Source: an uncultured Stomatobaculum sp.
GTDB lineage: Bacteria > Bacillota > Clostridia > Lachnospirales > Lachnospiraceae
DNA length: 33,670 nt
Direction of reading: 5' to 3'
NCBI RefSeq assembly: GCF_937924975.1
Contig: NZ_CALEYG010000039.1
Coordinates: 1 to 33,670 of the forward strand
A program made the translations under genes and the position numbers. Below the pieces are notes generated by a model. The model searched no databases and was not told the origin of the DNA. It was given only the letters and a program-made list of their open reading frames with translations. Below, in pieces: positions 15,775 through 24,631 of this stretch; position 1 is the first letter of the stretch, and every line of letters starts with the position of its first letter.

Positions 15775-17226
15775 TTACTTGCTCTTATGCTCTATGATTT
15801 TCACGACAAAATCATAGACGCGCTTGGTCGAAGGAATGTTAAGTCTCTCCTCAGGCGTGTGAATATCCTTCATGTCCGGTCCGATCGAGACCGCATCGAG
15901 GTTTTTAATCTTGCCCGATAGGATGCCGCACTCAAGACCTGCGTGAATTGCCTGCACCGACAGCTCTTTTCCGAAAAGCTCGCGGTAAATGGCCGCCGCC
16001 TCATCGCGGAACGCGGACTCCCGCACATACTCCCAGGCCGGATATGTGCTGTGCACGAGCACGGTCGCCCCAAAGCAGCTGCTCACCAGCTCCAGCTTGT
16101 CGATGACCGCCTGAAAAGCGGTCGCAACCGAACTGCGGACAGAATAACTGAGTGTGAGCTTATCTGCCTCCAGCTTTGTGATGCCGAGGTTCACCGAGGT
16201 CTCAACCAGACCATCGATATCGGCGCTCATTCGCTGCACGCCGTAAGGCAGTGCTTCCATAAGCCCCAGAACCTGCTTGGTGCTCTCTTCGGTGAGCGCG
16301 GCCTCTTCGCTGTCCGCAATCGCCGCCGTGAGCGACAAGTTCGGATCTGTCGCCGCATACTCTCTGCGGAGCACCGCTTCCTCCGCCTTTACCGCCTCTC
16401 GGAAGGCGCTCGTGCTGACGCTGTCTGCGAGTACCACTTCCGCGCTTGCCTCTCTGGTAATCGCATTGTACTTTGTGCCGCCTTCGAGAGAAACCAGACG
16501 GAACGCGTAATCTTCGCGGAGCCCTGTCAGGACACGCGCTAACAGCAGCGCCGCACTGGCTCTGCCCTTTCCGATTTCCATGCCGGAGTGTCCGCCGGTG
16601 AGACCGGTCGCCGCAAGGCGAATGTGCTCTCCTCTGACCGCAACCCGCCGGACCGGCAGTGTGATATCCGCATCTCCGCCGCCTGCGCAACCCGCAAGCG
16701 CAATGCCCTCTTCATCCGAATCCAGGTTGAGCATTCTGTTTCCCTTCAGCATCGACACATCAACCGCATGGGCACCGCCCATATCCGTCTCCTCCGAGAC
16801 CGTGCAGATGAATTCAAGACGCGGATGCCGTAAGGTCGGCGAATCAAGCAGCGCAAGCGCATAAGCAAGCGCAACGCCGTCGTCCGCACCGAGCGTGGTG
16901 CCTTTCGCGCGGAGCCAGTCACCATCAATATAGAGATCCAGTCCCTCCTTGGTCATATCCTTTTGGCAGTCCGCCGTCTTCTCCGTGACCATATCCATGT
17001 GTCCCTGGAGGATAATCGGCGCTTCATTCTCATAGCCTGCGGAGGCCTCCTTGATGATAATCACATTGTGCTTCTCATCGGTATAGTATTCCAGCCCTCT
17101 CTCCGCCGCAAAGCGCTGCAGGTATGCGCTGATTTTCTCCTCGTGATGAGAAGGTCTTGGAATTCCTGCAATTTCCTCAAAAAAAGCAAATACTTCTTTC
17201 GGTTCCAGTTCACTGCATACAGCCAT
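15775..17226 (-). CDS. pepD: Aminoacyl-histidine dipeptidase, M20 family
   Basis: This 483-residue cytoplasmic zinc dipeptidase (Xaa-His dipeptidase, carnosinase-like) releases amino acids from imported di- and tripeptides. Metal ligands and catalytic residues appear in order: ILQGHMDMV (His, Asp), GTTLGADDGVALA (Asp), VSEETDMGGAHAVD (the Glu-Glu pair), LNLDSDEEG (Asp) and IHAGLECG (His). The length fits the PepD subfamily, not the shorter M20A peptidases. The ATG follows GGAAGAGG. It is followed by the hydrolase gene with 5 bases between them. With the nearby opp operon it fits peptide utilisation, though the two are separate transcripts. Confidence 0.93.
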   Translation of the reverse strand: MAVCSELEPKEVFAFFEEIAGIPRPSHHEEKISAYLQRFAAERGLEYYTDEKHNVIIIKEASAGYENEAPIILQGHMDMVTEKTADCQKDMTKEGLDLYIDGDWLRAKGTTLGADDGVALAYALALLDSPTLRHPRLEFICTVSEETDMGGAHAVDVSMLKGNRMLNLDSDEEGIALAGCAGGGDADITLPVRRVAVRGEHIRLAATGLTGGHSGMEIGKGRASAALLLARVLTGLREDYAFRLVSLEGGTKYNAITREASAEVVLADSVSTSAFREAVKAEEAVLRREYAATDPNLSLTAAIADSEEAALTEESTKQVLGLMEALPYGVQRMSADIDGLVETSVNLGITKLEADKLTLSYSVRSSVATAFQAVIDKLELVSSCFGATVLVHSTYPAWEYVRESAFRDEAAAIYRELFGKELSVQAIHAGLECGILSGKIKNLDAVSIGPDMKDIHTPEERLNIPSTKRVYDFVVKIIEHKSK

Positions 17227-17332
17227 TTTGCACCTCTTCCTGTCTTGCGTCTTTCTTCGATATGCTGTTGTTTTGTGTTCTATTCACTATAACTGAAATA
17301 AACCGCTTTTAAAAGACTTGCACTCTGACAAA

Positions 17333-17365
17333 AAAGAGAGAGCTTCCTGCGGAAGTTCTCTCTTT
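17333..17365 (-). terminator. Terminator after the DUF3881 gene
   Basis: A 15-bp stem with one G-T wobble has a TGC loop. On the minus strand it is followed by a run of six T residues. It lies 5 bases beyond the stop of the gene at 17371-18246. Confidence 0.85.
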
Positions 17366-17370
17366 GTAGT

Positions 17371-18246
17371 TCACCAGATAGCCGTTCCCTGCATCCATAC
17401 GGTTCCCTTAAACCGTCGTCCCACCTTGGGTTCGCCCTGCAAATCCAGCGTATTGATATAAACGTGAAACGGAAGATCATGAGAGCGAATCAGAAAGTCC
17501 CAGATGAATTCTCCGGTATCCCGGTTTTTCCGCTGGCTGATTTCCTGAATCTCTCCGACCACCACATAGAGATCACACTCGATTCCGTCCGGCATAAAGC
17601 AGGAATCCACGATCGAATAAATGTCCTCTTGACGCAGGCGCCGATTGACGGACTCGTAGAGACGCAAATCGCTGTTGGTCAGATTCTCCATTGCGTTCTC
17701 ATCGCCTTCTTTGGCGGCACTGATCATGCGCGCGCGCTCCCGCTCCGTCATGTGCAGCAGTTCGCGCTGGCGGTCGTTCTTATAGACCGGCAACAGGATT
17801 TTCCCGTCCCGGCTGAGGCCGCCGAGCGCCACACCGCGCGGCAGGCTGTACTTTGCCAGTGCGCGCTGTTGCCGGTATTCCGCCACATTGGTCAGGCGGA
17901 ATATCAGACTGATTCCAATCCGCATGTCATCGATCAGGCCCGAGTAGACCTCATTGTCCACATGGCGCTCTATCATACACTCTGCGGTCGAAGTCATTTC
18001 ATCGACATCAATATAGGGCAAATAACGCTCCCGGATGAGCTTACCGCCCTCTCCGACATAGCCTCCCAGCGCAATGCCAAGCCTGTCACCGAGCGGCACG
18101 CGGAGTTCCCAGAGCCTGTCACCGTTTCGCATGGCGATATGGTGAGCTGCATCCCGGCAACGGAGAAGCATATCCTCCAGAATTTCTCTGGCCTCCCTGT
18201 CACTCTCCACCCTTGCATAGCCCACTGTCCGAAAAAATCTGTGCAT
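17371..18246 (-). CDS. DUF3881-type protein
   Basis: The 291-residue protein has no signal peptide or membrane span. It begins MHRFFRTVGYARVESDREAR and ends with a beta-rich segment (WDFLIRSHDLPFHVYINTLD then GRRFKGTVWMQGTAIW). I recognise this as the DUF3881 family, which I associate mainly with Lachnospiraceae. The function is unknown. The start follows an AGGTAGG-like site. The gene lies 42 bases after the NlpC/P60 lipoprotein gene on the same strand, with a strong terminator after it, so the two are probably cotranscribed. A cell-envelope-related role would be guesswork. Confidence 0.75.
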   Translation of the reverse strand: MHRFFRTVGYARVESDREAREILEDMLLRCRDAAHHIAMRNGDRLWELRVPLGDRLGIALGGYVGEGGKLIRERYLPYIDVDEMTSTAECMIERHVDNEVYSGLIDDMRIGISLIFRLTNVAEYRQQRALAKYSLPRGVALGGLSRDGKILLPVYKNDRQRELLHMTERERARMISAAKEGDENAMENLTNSDLRLYESVNRRLRQEDIYSIVDSCFMPDGIECDLYVVVGEIQEISQRKNRDTGEFIWDFLIRSHDLPFHVYINTLDLQGEPKVGRRFKGTVWMQGTAIW

Positions 18247-18288
18247 CCTTTGATTCCTACCTAAAACCTTTCGCGCATTTCCTCTTGT

Positions 18289-20004
18289 TTAGAAAATACG
18301 CCAGCCGCAAATAAAGTTTCTCTCCCACCAGCCATTCAGGGAGCGATGCACCACTCTTCCGTTCGAAGAGCTCGCATCGATGACACCGCCGCCGCCTGCG
18401 ACAATGCCGACGTGTCCGGATACCACAATGATATCGCCCGCCTGCAACTCCGAATAGCTGTTAATTCTCTGGCCTCTGCCCGAGCTCGCCCAGCCGCCGG
18501 AAGTCATATAGGACTGGCTCACGCCCGAGTGGTTCAGGCACCAGTAGACAAAGCCCGAGCAGTCAAATGCGTTGTCACCCTTGGCACCCCAGACATAGGG
18601 CGTACCGAGCTTGGAACTTGCGACGCTGAGCAAGGTTCCCACCGAGCCGCTGCCCGAGTAAGTGTAACTCGAACCGCCGCCTCCGTCCTGAGAGCCGGAA
18701 TTTCCGTTCTTTTTTCCGCCGTTCTTCGGCTTGTCATTGTTCTGCTTCGGCGTCTTAGCCTTCGGCTTCGGCGCCGGCTTCACGACATCGTTGCTCGTGA
18801 GCTTTGCCATGGTCGAAGCGCCGACCGAGCCGTCCGCTGTGAGACCGTTCCGCTCCTGAAAGGCCTTGACCGCATTCTTGGTCGCCTCTCCGTAGTAACC
18901 GGTCGCAAGCTGCTTGTCGAGGTACCCCCACTTGCTGAGAAGTTCCTGCACCTTCTCCACCGAGTCGCTCTCGTCGCCGAGCGTCAGACCGAACGGCTGC
19001 GCGTTTGGACTGTTCAAGGCATCGCGAGTACCGGGACCCAGATAACCGTCGACAACCTGGTTGTTTCGGCTCTGGAACTCCTTGATGGCCATGACGGTGC
19101 CGAGTCCGAAGTTGCCGTCAGCCTCTCCGGTCAGGTAGCCGAGCGCCTTTAATCTCTGCTGTGCCGCCATGACAATGTCGCTCTTCTCGCCGTAGACAAC
19201 CATGTTCGGCTTGACCTCGTCCGAGTAGATGAGGTTCATGGTCTTAAGTCCCACCTTGCCGTCATCGTTCAGACCGTTCATCTGCTGAAACTTCTGCACC
19301 GCAACCAGAGTCTTGGCATCGTAGGTTCCGCTCACATCGGACGTCTGTGCGAGATAGCCGAGCTGATAAAGTCTCTGCTGCAGCGTCTGGATATCCGTGC
19401 CGCTGTCGCCCTCCTGCGCCGTGTAGTAATGCGCATTTTCATCCATAATGGCCTTGAGAGTCGACTCACCCACAATGCCGTCCTGCGGCAGCTTATTCTG
19501 TCGCTGATACACCTTGACTGCTGCGGCTGTCACCTCGCCGTAGTAATCCGTCGGCTCATCGTTGTCCATAAAGCCGAGTTGCATGAGACGCGCCTGCAGA
19601 TCTTTGACAATCCAGTTTCTCGTACCGATGCGGATAATTTCCGGTGCAGGCTCTGTGGTCGGCACCGCGAGATCCATGTCCGGAAACTGCGCGCCGCCCG
19701 GTGAAACAGCCAGAATATCGCCGTCTGACGCCGAAGCTTCTGCTTCTGCGCCGCTGCTCCCGGCGTTTGCCGTTTCGCTCCCCGCACTCTCCGCCGCCGT
19801 GCTGTCCGTACCTTCGGCTGCTTTGCTGTCCGCACTGCTCTCCGTTCCCGCAGCTGTATCTGCTGCCACACTGCTCTCCGCACTCGCTGCGCTCTCCGCT
19901 GCCGCCTCACTGCTCCTACCGGTTTTACCCTGAGAGCAGGCGGTCAGCATCGCAGCTGTGAATATCAGCGCGAGCGCCTGCTTCTTCGAAATTCTCCGTC
20001 TCAT
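18289..20004 (-). CDS. Lipoprotein with four PG-binding domains and NlpC/P60
   Basis: This 571-residue cell-wall enzyme has a signal peptide ending LTAC (Cys23), then an Ala/Ser/Glu-rich tether (about 28-100). Four peptidoglycan_binding_1 repeats follow, at about 130-187, 203-260, 275-331 and 347-402. Each repeat has the VKxxQxxL...LGY and AVKxFQxxNGLxxDGxVG pattern. A Lys/Pro/Asn/Gly linker leads to an NlpC/P60 peptidase (about 455-571). That domain shows the catalytic Cys482 (FDCSGFVYWC) and His531 (GHVGIVAGGG). A third polar residue lies in the IDASSSNG segment. It probably cuts stem peptides at the cell surface. The ATG has a GAGGACAGG site. Confidence 0.93.
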   Translation of the reverse strand: MRRRISKKQALALIFTAAMLTACSQGKTGRSSEAAAESAASAESSVAADTAAGTESSADSKAAEGTDSTAAESAGSETANAGSSGAEAEASASDGDILAVSPGGAQFPDMDLAVPTTEPAPEIIRIGTRNWIVKDLQARLMQLGFMDNDEPTDYYGEVTAAAVKVYQRQNKLPQDGIVGESTLKAIMDENAHYYTAQEGDSGTDIQTLQQRLYQLGYLAQTSDVSGTYDAKTLVAVQKFQQMNGLNDDGKVGLKTMNLIYSDEVKPNMVVYGEKSDIVMAAQQRLKALGYLTGEADGNFGLGTVMAIKEFQSRNNQVVDGYLGPGTRDALNSPNAQPFGLTLGDESDSVEKVQELLSKWGYLDKQLATGYYGEATKNAVKAFQERNGLTADGSVGASTMAKLTSNDVVKPAPKPKAKTPKQNNDKPKNGGKKNGNSGSQDGGGGSSYTYSGSGSVGTLLSVASSKLGTPYVWGAKGDNAFDCSGFVYWCLNHSGVSQSYMTSGGWASSGRGQRINSYSELQAGDIIVVSGHVGIVAGGGGVIDASSSNGRVVHRSLNGWWERNFICGWRIF

Positions 20005-20032
20005 GTCCTGTCCTCGACTTTATGTATGAAAA

Positions 20033-20048
20033 CGCGGGATTCCCCGCG
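20033..20048 (-). terminator. Probable terminator after rsmA
   Basis: A 6-bp GC-only stem (CGCGGG with CCCGCG) has an ATTC loop and is followed by TTTTCAT on the minus strand. It lies 27 bases past the rsmA stop. It is short, so read-through into the NlpC/P60 gene is possible. Confidence 0.5.
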
Positions 20049-20075
20049 GAATGTAAAAGGTATTACGATTAATCT

Positions 20076-20927
20076 TTATGCCTGCAACGCAGCGGATAAT
20101 GCCGCAAACTGTGCCAGTGAGAGTGTCTCTCCCCGCACCGTCTCCGGAAGTTCCAGCGCTTGCAGTGCCGCTGTAATCTTGTCCTTCGCAAAGCCCGCAT
20201 TCTTAAGCCCGTTGACCAGTGTTTTTCGCCTCTGGTTAAACGACGCCCGGATAATACGGAACAAAAGCGTTTCATTTTCTGCCTGCACCGGCTTTTCCCG
20301 GTACTTTTTGAGGCAGATAACCGCAGACCCGACTTTGGGACGCGGCAAAAAACAGTGCGGCGGCACGTTCGCCACAATCTCCGCCGCGGCATAGTACTGC
20401 ACCGCGAGCGAAAGCGCGCCGTAGTCTTTGCCGCCCGGAGAAGCCTGCATACGCTCTGCGACTTCCCGCTGCACCATGACTGTAATGCTCACAATCGGCA
20501 GCTTGCTCTCCAGCAATGTCATCAGAATCGGCGTCGTAATGTAGTAGGGAAGGTTTGCGACGACCTTGATGGGTCTGCCGCCGAGCTTCACCGCCAGTTC
20601 ATCGAGATTCTGTTCCAGAATATCGCCCTGCAGAATTTCGACATTGTCATAGTCTGCGAGACTCTCTTCCAGAATCGGAATCAGCGCGCGGTCTATCTCG
20701 ACCGCGAGGACTTTTCCGGCCCGCTCTGCGAGATGCTGGGTCAGGGTGCCGATACCGGGACCGATCTCCAGCACAGCGTCTTCCTCTGTCAGCTCCGCCG
20801 CAGCCGCAATCCGATCCAGCACATGGCTGTCAATCAGAAAGTTCTGCCCGAATTTCTTTTGAAAACGAAACTCCGTGTGGCGCTGTAAGAGCGCAATCGT
20901 ATTTTCCGCTCTGCCGAGATCTGCCAT
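20076..20927 (-). CDS. rsmA: 16S rRNA dimethyladenosine transferase RsmA
   Basis: The 283-residue KsgA-type enzyme dimethylates two adjacent adenines near the 3' end of 16S rRNA, late in small-subunit assembly. Visible motifs are KKFGQNFLID near the N-terminus, the SAM loop EIGPGIGTLT, VEIDRALIPIL and the catalytic VANLPYYITTPI. The C-terminal helical domain has RIIRASFNQRRKTL. The ATG at 20927 overlaps the tatD stop by one base (TGATG) and has a strong GAGGAGGTG site inside tatD. A longer in-frame start at 20990 would overlap tatD. Gene order matches B. subtilis, except that rnmV is missing between tatD and rsmA. Confidence 0.95.
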   Translation of the reverse strand: MADLGRAENTIALLQRHTEFRFQKKFGQNFLIDSHVLDRIAAAAELTEEDAVLEIGPGIGTLTQHLAERAGKVLAVEIDRALIPILEESLADYDNVEILQGDILEQNLDELAVKLGGRPIKVVANLPYYITTPILMTLLESKLPIVSITVMVQREVAERMQASPGGKDYGALSLAVQYYAAAEIVANVPPHCFLPRPKVGSAVICLKKYREKPVQAENETLLFRIIRASFNQRRKTLVNGLKNAGFAKDKITAALQALELPETVRGETLSLAQFAALSAALQA

Positions 20928-21712
20928 CAGCCCACCTCCTCGTTCGCCAGTTTGGGAAAGCAGCGCAACGCATTCTCTTCGGTGACGCACTGTACCTCTT
21001 CTGCGGAAATACCCCGGAGGCGCGCAATCTCTTCCGCAATCCGGGTCAGATTTCGCGAATCGTTCCGCTTGCCGCGATTCGGCTCCGGCGCGAGGTAGGG
21101 GCTGTCTGTCTCGAGCAAAATGCTCGAGAGCGGCACGGCCGCCGCGACCTCCTTCATCTTCTTGCCGTTTTTAAAGGTCACAACCCCGCCGATGCCGATG
21201 TAAAAACCGAGTTCCGTATAGCGGCGCGCGAGCTCCGCACCGGAGGAAAAGCAGTGAATCACCCCGCCGATGCCGCGCGCCGCTGCGCGCTGCATCTCAT
21301 CAAATGTGTCTTGTGCTGCCTCCCTGGAGTGAATGATGACCGGAAGTCCGGTCTCCGCCGCAAGATCCAACTGGCGCCGAAACCAGATCTTCTGTATATC
21401 CCGCAACGGCTCCTCGTAGTGGTATTCCAGTCCGATTTCACCGATTGCAACAACTTTCGGATGTGCGCCGAGTGCCGCAAAGTCCCTGAGCACCGTTTCG
21501 TTCAACTCCTCGACATAGTTCGGATGTGCGCCGAGTGCCGCATATACCCAAGGGTAACGCTCTGCGAGCTTAAGCCCCGTATAACTCGATTCGACCGAAG
21601 CACCCGCGTTAATGACCTTCCGGATGCCGTATTCTTTCAGATTTTCAAGCAGTGTATTCCGATCCGCATCAAAGGCCTCGTCGTCATAGTGTGCGTGTGT
21701 ATCTAAGAGCAT
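20927..21712 (-). CDS. tatD: TatD-family metal-dependent hydrolase (DNase)
   Basis: This 261-residue TIM-barrel hydrolase is of the YabD/TatD type. The metal ligands are visible: the His pair in DTHAHYDDEAFD, Glu in AIGEIGLEYHYEE, His in VIIHSREAAQ, His in GVIHCFSSG and Asp in LLETDSPYLAPEPNRGKRND. The family acts as 3'-5' exonucleases in DNA repair. A tRNA role is also reported for some members. The start overlaps the metG stop by one base (TGATG), and the gene overlaps rsmA by one base at its end, so all three are translationally coupled. Confidence 0.94.
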   Translation of the reverse strand: MLLDTHAHYDDEAFDADRNTLLENLKEYGIRKVINAGASVESSYTGLKLAERYPWVYAALGAHPNYVEELNETVLRDFAALGAHPKVVAIGEIGLEYHYEEPLRDIQKIWFRRQLDLAAETGLPVIIHSREAAQDTFDEMQRAAARGIGGVIHCFSSGAELARRYTELGFYIGIGGVVTFKNGKKMKEVAAAVPLSSILLETDSPYLAPEPNRGKRNDSRNLTRIAEEIARLRGISAEEVQCVTEENALRCFPKLANEEVG

Positions 21713-23718
21713 CAGCCGATCTCCGCGCCGGAGGCCACACCTTCCGTCATCGTCGTCATCAGGCTCAGATTTCCGTTCTCATCCGCGGCCGAGAGCAACA
21801 TACCCTGCGACTCCATGCCGGCGAGACGCGCAGGCTTCAGGTTCACGATTGCCATAACCTGCTTGCCGACGAGCTTTTCCGGCTCCGGATACCATTTCTT
21901 GATGCCGGAGAGAATTTGAATCTGCTTGCCGCCGCAATCCAGCCGGAAGCAAAGCAGTTTCTTCGACTTCGGCACTTCCTCGCATTGTAAGACCTTGCAG
22001 ACGCGGAATTCGCACTGCGAAAAGGCATCGTACTCCACTTCCGGCTTCGCGGGAATTTGAACATCCGCCGCTTCCTGTGCTTCCTCTGTCTTCTCTGCCG
22101 CTGCAGCATCTTCTTCCGCCGCAGCATTCTCCGCATTCAGCTTCGCCTCAACCTCCTTCGGATCCAGGCGGCGGAACAGCATCTCTGCCTCGGCCGCCAC
22201 CTGATTGCCCGACGGATAGAGACCAAAGCTTGTCATTGCCCCAAGGTCCCGCTTCTCCGTGTTGAGCTCCTTCAAAATTTTCTCGGCAGTCTCCGGCATG
22301 AAGCTGAAGAGCAGCGATGCACCGATGGTCAACGCCTCGGTCAGGTTGTAAAGCACAGCCTTCAGTCTGTCCTGCTTTGCCTCGTCTTTTGCAAGCGCCC
22401 AGGGCATTGTTTCGTCGATATACTTGTTGCAGCGCTTGAAGATATTCCAGAGTTCCGTCATCGCATCGGCAACGCGGAGCACATCCATCTTCTCCCGCAC
22501 CTTCTTGACCTCGGTGAGGACAGTCTCCGTAAACTCTGCGTCGAGCGCCCGCTCCTCCTCGGAGAATACGGCTGTCGTCTTCTCGACCACGCCGCCGAAA
22601 TACTTATTGGTCATCGCAATCGTGCGGCTCACAAGATTTCCGAGCACATTTGCGAGATCGGCATTGTAGCGCTCTACCATGAGATCCCAGCTGATGCTGC
22701 CGTCGTTCTCGAACGGCATCTCATGCAGACAGAAATAACGCACCGGATCCACGCCGAAGAACGAAACCAGTTCGTCCGCGTAGAGCACATTGCCCTTGGA
22801 CTTCGACATCTTGCCGCCGGCCTGTAAAAGCCACGGATGACCGAAGACCTGCTTCGGCAACGGCTCGCCGAGCGCCATCAGGAAGATGGGCCAGTAAATC
22901 GTGTGGAAGCGGACAATATCCTTTCCGATCAGATGCAAATCTGCCGGCCAGTACTTTTGATAAAGCTCTCCGCTGTTGCCGTCCGCATCATAGCCGATAC
23001 CCGTCGTATAGTTGGTCAGGGCGTCGAGCCAGACATAGACCACATGCCCCGGCGCAAAGTCGACCGGAATTCCCCAGTCGAAACTGGTGCGCGACACACA
23101 GAGATCCTGCAGACCCGGCTTCAGAAAATTATTCATCATCTCGTTCTTTCTGGAAACGGGCTGAATAAACTCCGGATGCTCTTCAATGTACTGAATCAGA
23201 CGATCCGCATACTTGCTCATGCGGAAAAAGTAAGCCTCCTCCGAAGCCGGCTTCACCTCTCTGCCGCAAGTCGGGCACTTGCCGTCGACAAGCTGCGACT
23301 CGGTCCAGAAGCTCTCACAAGGTGTACAGTAAAGGCCCTCATAGGAACCTTTGTAAATATCTCCCTGCTCATAGAGCTTTTTGAAAATCTTCTGTACCTG
23401 CTTCTCGTGGTAAGGCTCGGTGGTCCGCATAAAGCGATCGTAGGACGTGTTCATAAGATCCCAGATGCGCTTAATTTCCGCAGATACCTTGTCTACATAG
23501 GCCTGCGGTGTCATGTCGGCATCTTTTGCTTTGCCTTCAATCTTCTGACCGTGTTCATCCGTTCCGGTCTGAAAATACACGTCATAGCCCTCTTCACGCT
23601 TAAAGCGGGCAATCGCGTCCGCCAGAATAATCTCATAGGTATTTCCGATGTGCGGCTTGCCGGAAGCATAGGCAATCGCCGTTGTGATATAGTAGGGTTT
23701 TCTGATTTTCTCTCCCAT
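21712..23718 (-). CDS. metG: Methionyl-tRNA synthetase
   Basis: The 668-residue class I synthetase charges tRNA-Met and tRNA-fMet. The N-terminus has the HIGH-type motif SGKPHIGN, and KMSKS is in GGKMSKSKGNVL. A zinc knuckle has two CxxC pairs (CTPCESF and CPTCGREV). An Ala/Glu-rich linker leads to the C-terminal tRNA-binding (EMAP-like) domain, with FRVCKVLQCEEVPKSKKLLC and GMESQGMLLSA. The ATG at 23718 was preferred over one 15 bases upstream because GGAGG sits 6 bases before it and the sequence then starts MGEKIRKPYYIT. tatD starts on its stop codon. No T-box leader is visible, because the gene lies inside an operon. Confidence 0.95.
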   Translation of the reverse strand: MGEKIRKPYYITTAIAYASGKPHIGNTYEIILADAIARFKREEGYDVYFQTGTDEHGQKIEGKAKDADMTPQAYVDKVSAEIKRIWDLMNTSYDRFMRTTEPYHEKQVQKIFKKLYEQGDIYKGSYEGLYCTPCESFWTESQLVDGKCPTCGREVKPASEEAYFFRMSKYADRLIQYIEEHPEFIQPVSRKNEMMNNFLKPGLQDLCVSRTSFDWGIPVDFAPGHVVYVWLDALTNYTTGIGYDADGNSGELYQKYWPADLHLIGKDIVRFHTIYWPIFLMALGEPLPKQVFGHPWLLQAGGKMSKSKGNVLYADELVSFFGVDPVRYFCLHEMPFENDGSISWDLMVERYNADLANVLGNLVSRTIAMTNKYFGGVVEKTTAVFSEEERALDAEFTETVLTEVKKVREKMDVLRVADAMTELWNIFKRCNKYIDETMPWALAKDEAKQDRLKAVLYNLTEALTIGASLLFSFMPETAEKILKELNTEKRDLGAMTSFGLYPSGNQVAAEAEMLFRRLDPKEVEAKLNAENAAAEEDAAAAEKTEEAQEAADVQIPAKPEVEYDAFSQCEFRVCKVLQCEEVPKSKKLLCFRLDCGGKQIQILSGIKKWYPEPEKLVGKQVMAIVNLKPARLAGMESQGMLLSAADENGNLSLMTTMTEGVASGAEIG

Positions 23719-23761
23719 AGTCAGCCTCCGCATATTCTTCGATTCTTACTAGTGTAACATA

Positions 23762-24619
23762 TCAGAGCAACATGTGATAGAGTTCTCTGCGGCTGATTCC
23801 GCGGTCTTTTGCGGCTTTTTTCATGGCCTCTTTGCGGTCAAAGCCCTGCGACTCATACCAGGCGACATGCTCGGCCGGTGTGAGATCCGCAAATGCCTCT
23901 GCCTCCTCTGCTCGCAGCTCCGCCTCGCTCTTACCGGCAATTACCAGGACGTATTCGCCGCGAATTTCCGCGCGTCCCGCTTCGTCCGCATAGCGCTGCA
24001 GGAAATGTGAAAAACTGCCCCGCTGCACCTCTTCGTGCCTTTTCGTGAGTTCACGCACCAGACTGAGCTGCCGTTCCCCGCCGAGCACCTCTGTAAGTTC
24101 CGCGAGTGTCCTTGCGAGCCGGTGGGGCGCCTCGTAGAGAATCAGGGTTCTCGTCTCATCCCGCAGTGCCTCCAATCTCTCCCTGCGCTCCTTTTTGTCC
24201 TGCGGCAAAAAGGCCTCGAAGACAAAGCGCCCGGTCGGCTGCCCGCTGACAGCAAGCGCACTCACTGCCGCGCAGGGCCCCGGGACTATCGTGACTTCGA
24301 TGCCCGCATCCAAGGCCATGCGCACCAGCACCTCACCGGGATCTGAAATCGCCGGCATGCCCGCATCGGTCACGACCGCGATGGTCTCTCCCTGCTCCGC
24401 GCGGCGCACGAGTTCATAGGCTTTTTCGGTCCGGTTGTACTCGTGATAGCTCGTCATATGTGTCTTAATCTCAAAGTGATTTAAGAGCTTAACGGTATTT
24501 CTGGTATCCTCCGCCGCAATGAGATCCGCCTCCCGCAGCGTCTCAACGGCGCGCGGACTCATATCCGAAAGATTTCCGATCGGCGTCGCAACCAGGTATA
24601 TTTTTCCGCGTTCTTCCAC
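23762..24619 (-). CDS. rsmI: 16S rRNA 2'-O-ribose C1402 methyltransferase RsmI
   Basis: The 285-residue tetrapyrrole-methylase-fold enzyme modifies C1402 of 16S rRNA (B. subtilis YabC-type). Family motifs are LVATPIGNLSDMSPRAVE, IAAEDTRNT, VTDAGMPAISDPGE, IVPGPCAAVSAL and TLILYEAPHR. The C-terminus ends in a small helical domain (KKAAKDRGISRRELYHMLL). The start is GTG, with an AAGGAGAG site. The GTG is 12 bases downstream of the yabB stop. The gene sits 43 bases upstream of metG, as expected from the conserved cluster. Confidence 0.95.
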   Translation of the reverse strand: MEERGKIYLVATPIGNLSDMSPRAVETLREADLIAAEDTRNTVKLLNHFEIKTHMTSYHEYNRTEKAYELVRRAEQGETIAVVTDAGMPAISDPGEVLVRMALDAGIEVTIVPGPCAAVSALAVSGQPTGRFVFEAFLPQDKKERRERLEALRDETRTLILYEAPHRLARTLAELTEVLGGERQLSLVRELTKRHEEVQRGSFSHFLQRYADEAGRAEIRGEYVLVIAGKSEAELRAEEAEAFADLTPAEHVAWYESQGFDRKEAMKKAAKDRGISRRELYHMLL

Positions 24620-24631
24620 TGCTCTCTCCTT

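Noticed and set aside
22837..23757. A 306-codon plus-strand frame opposite metG
   Set aside because: metG is certain from its HIGH-type and KMSKS motifs, so the opposite frame is a by-product of its codon usage.
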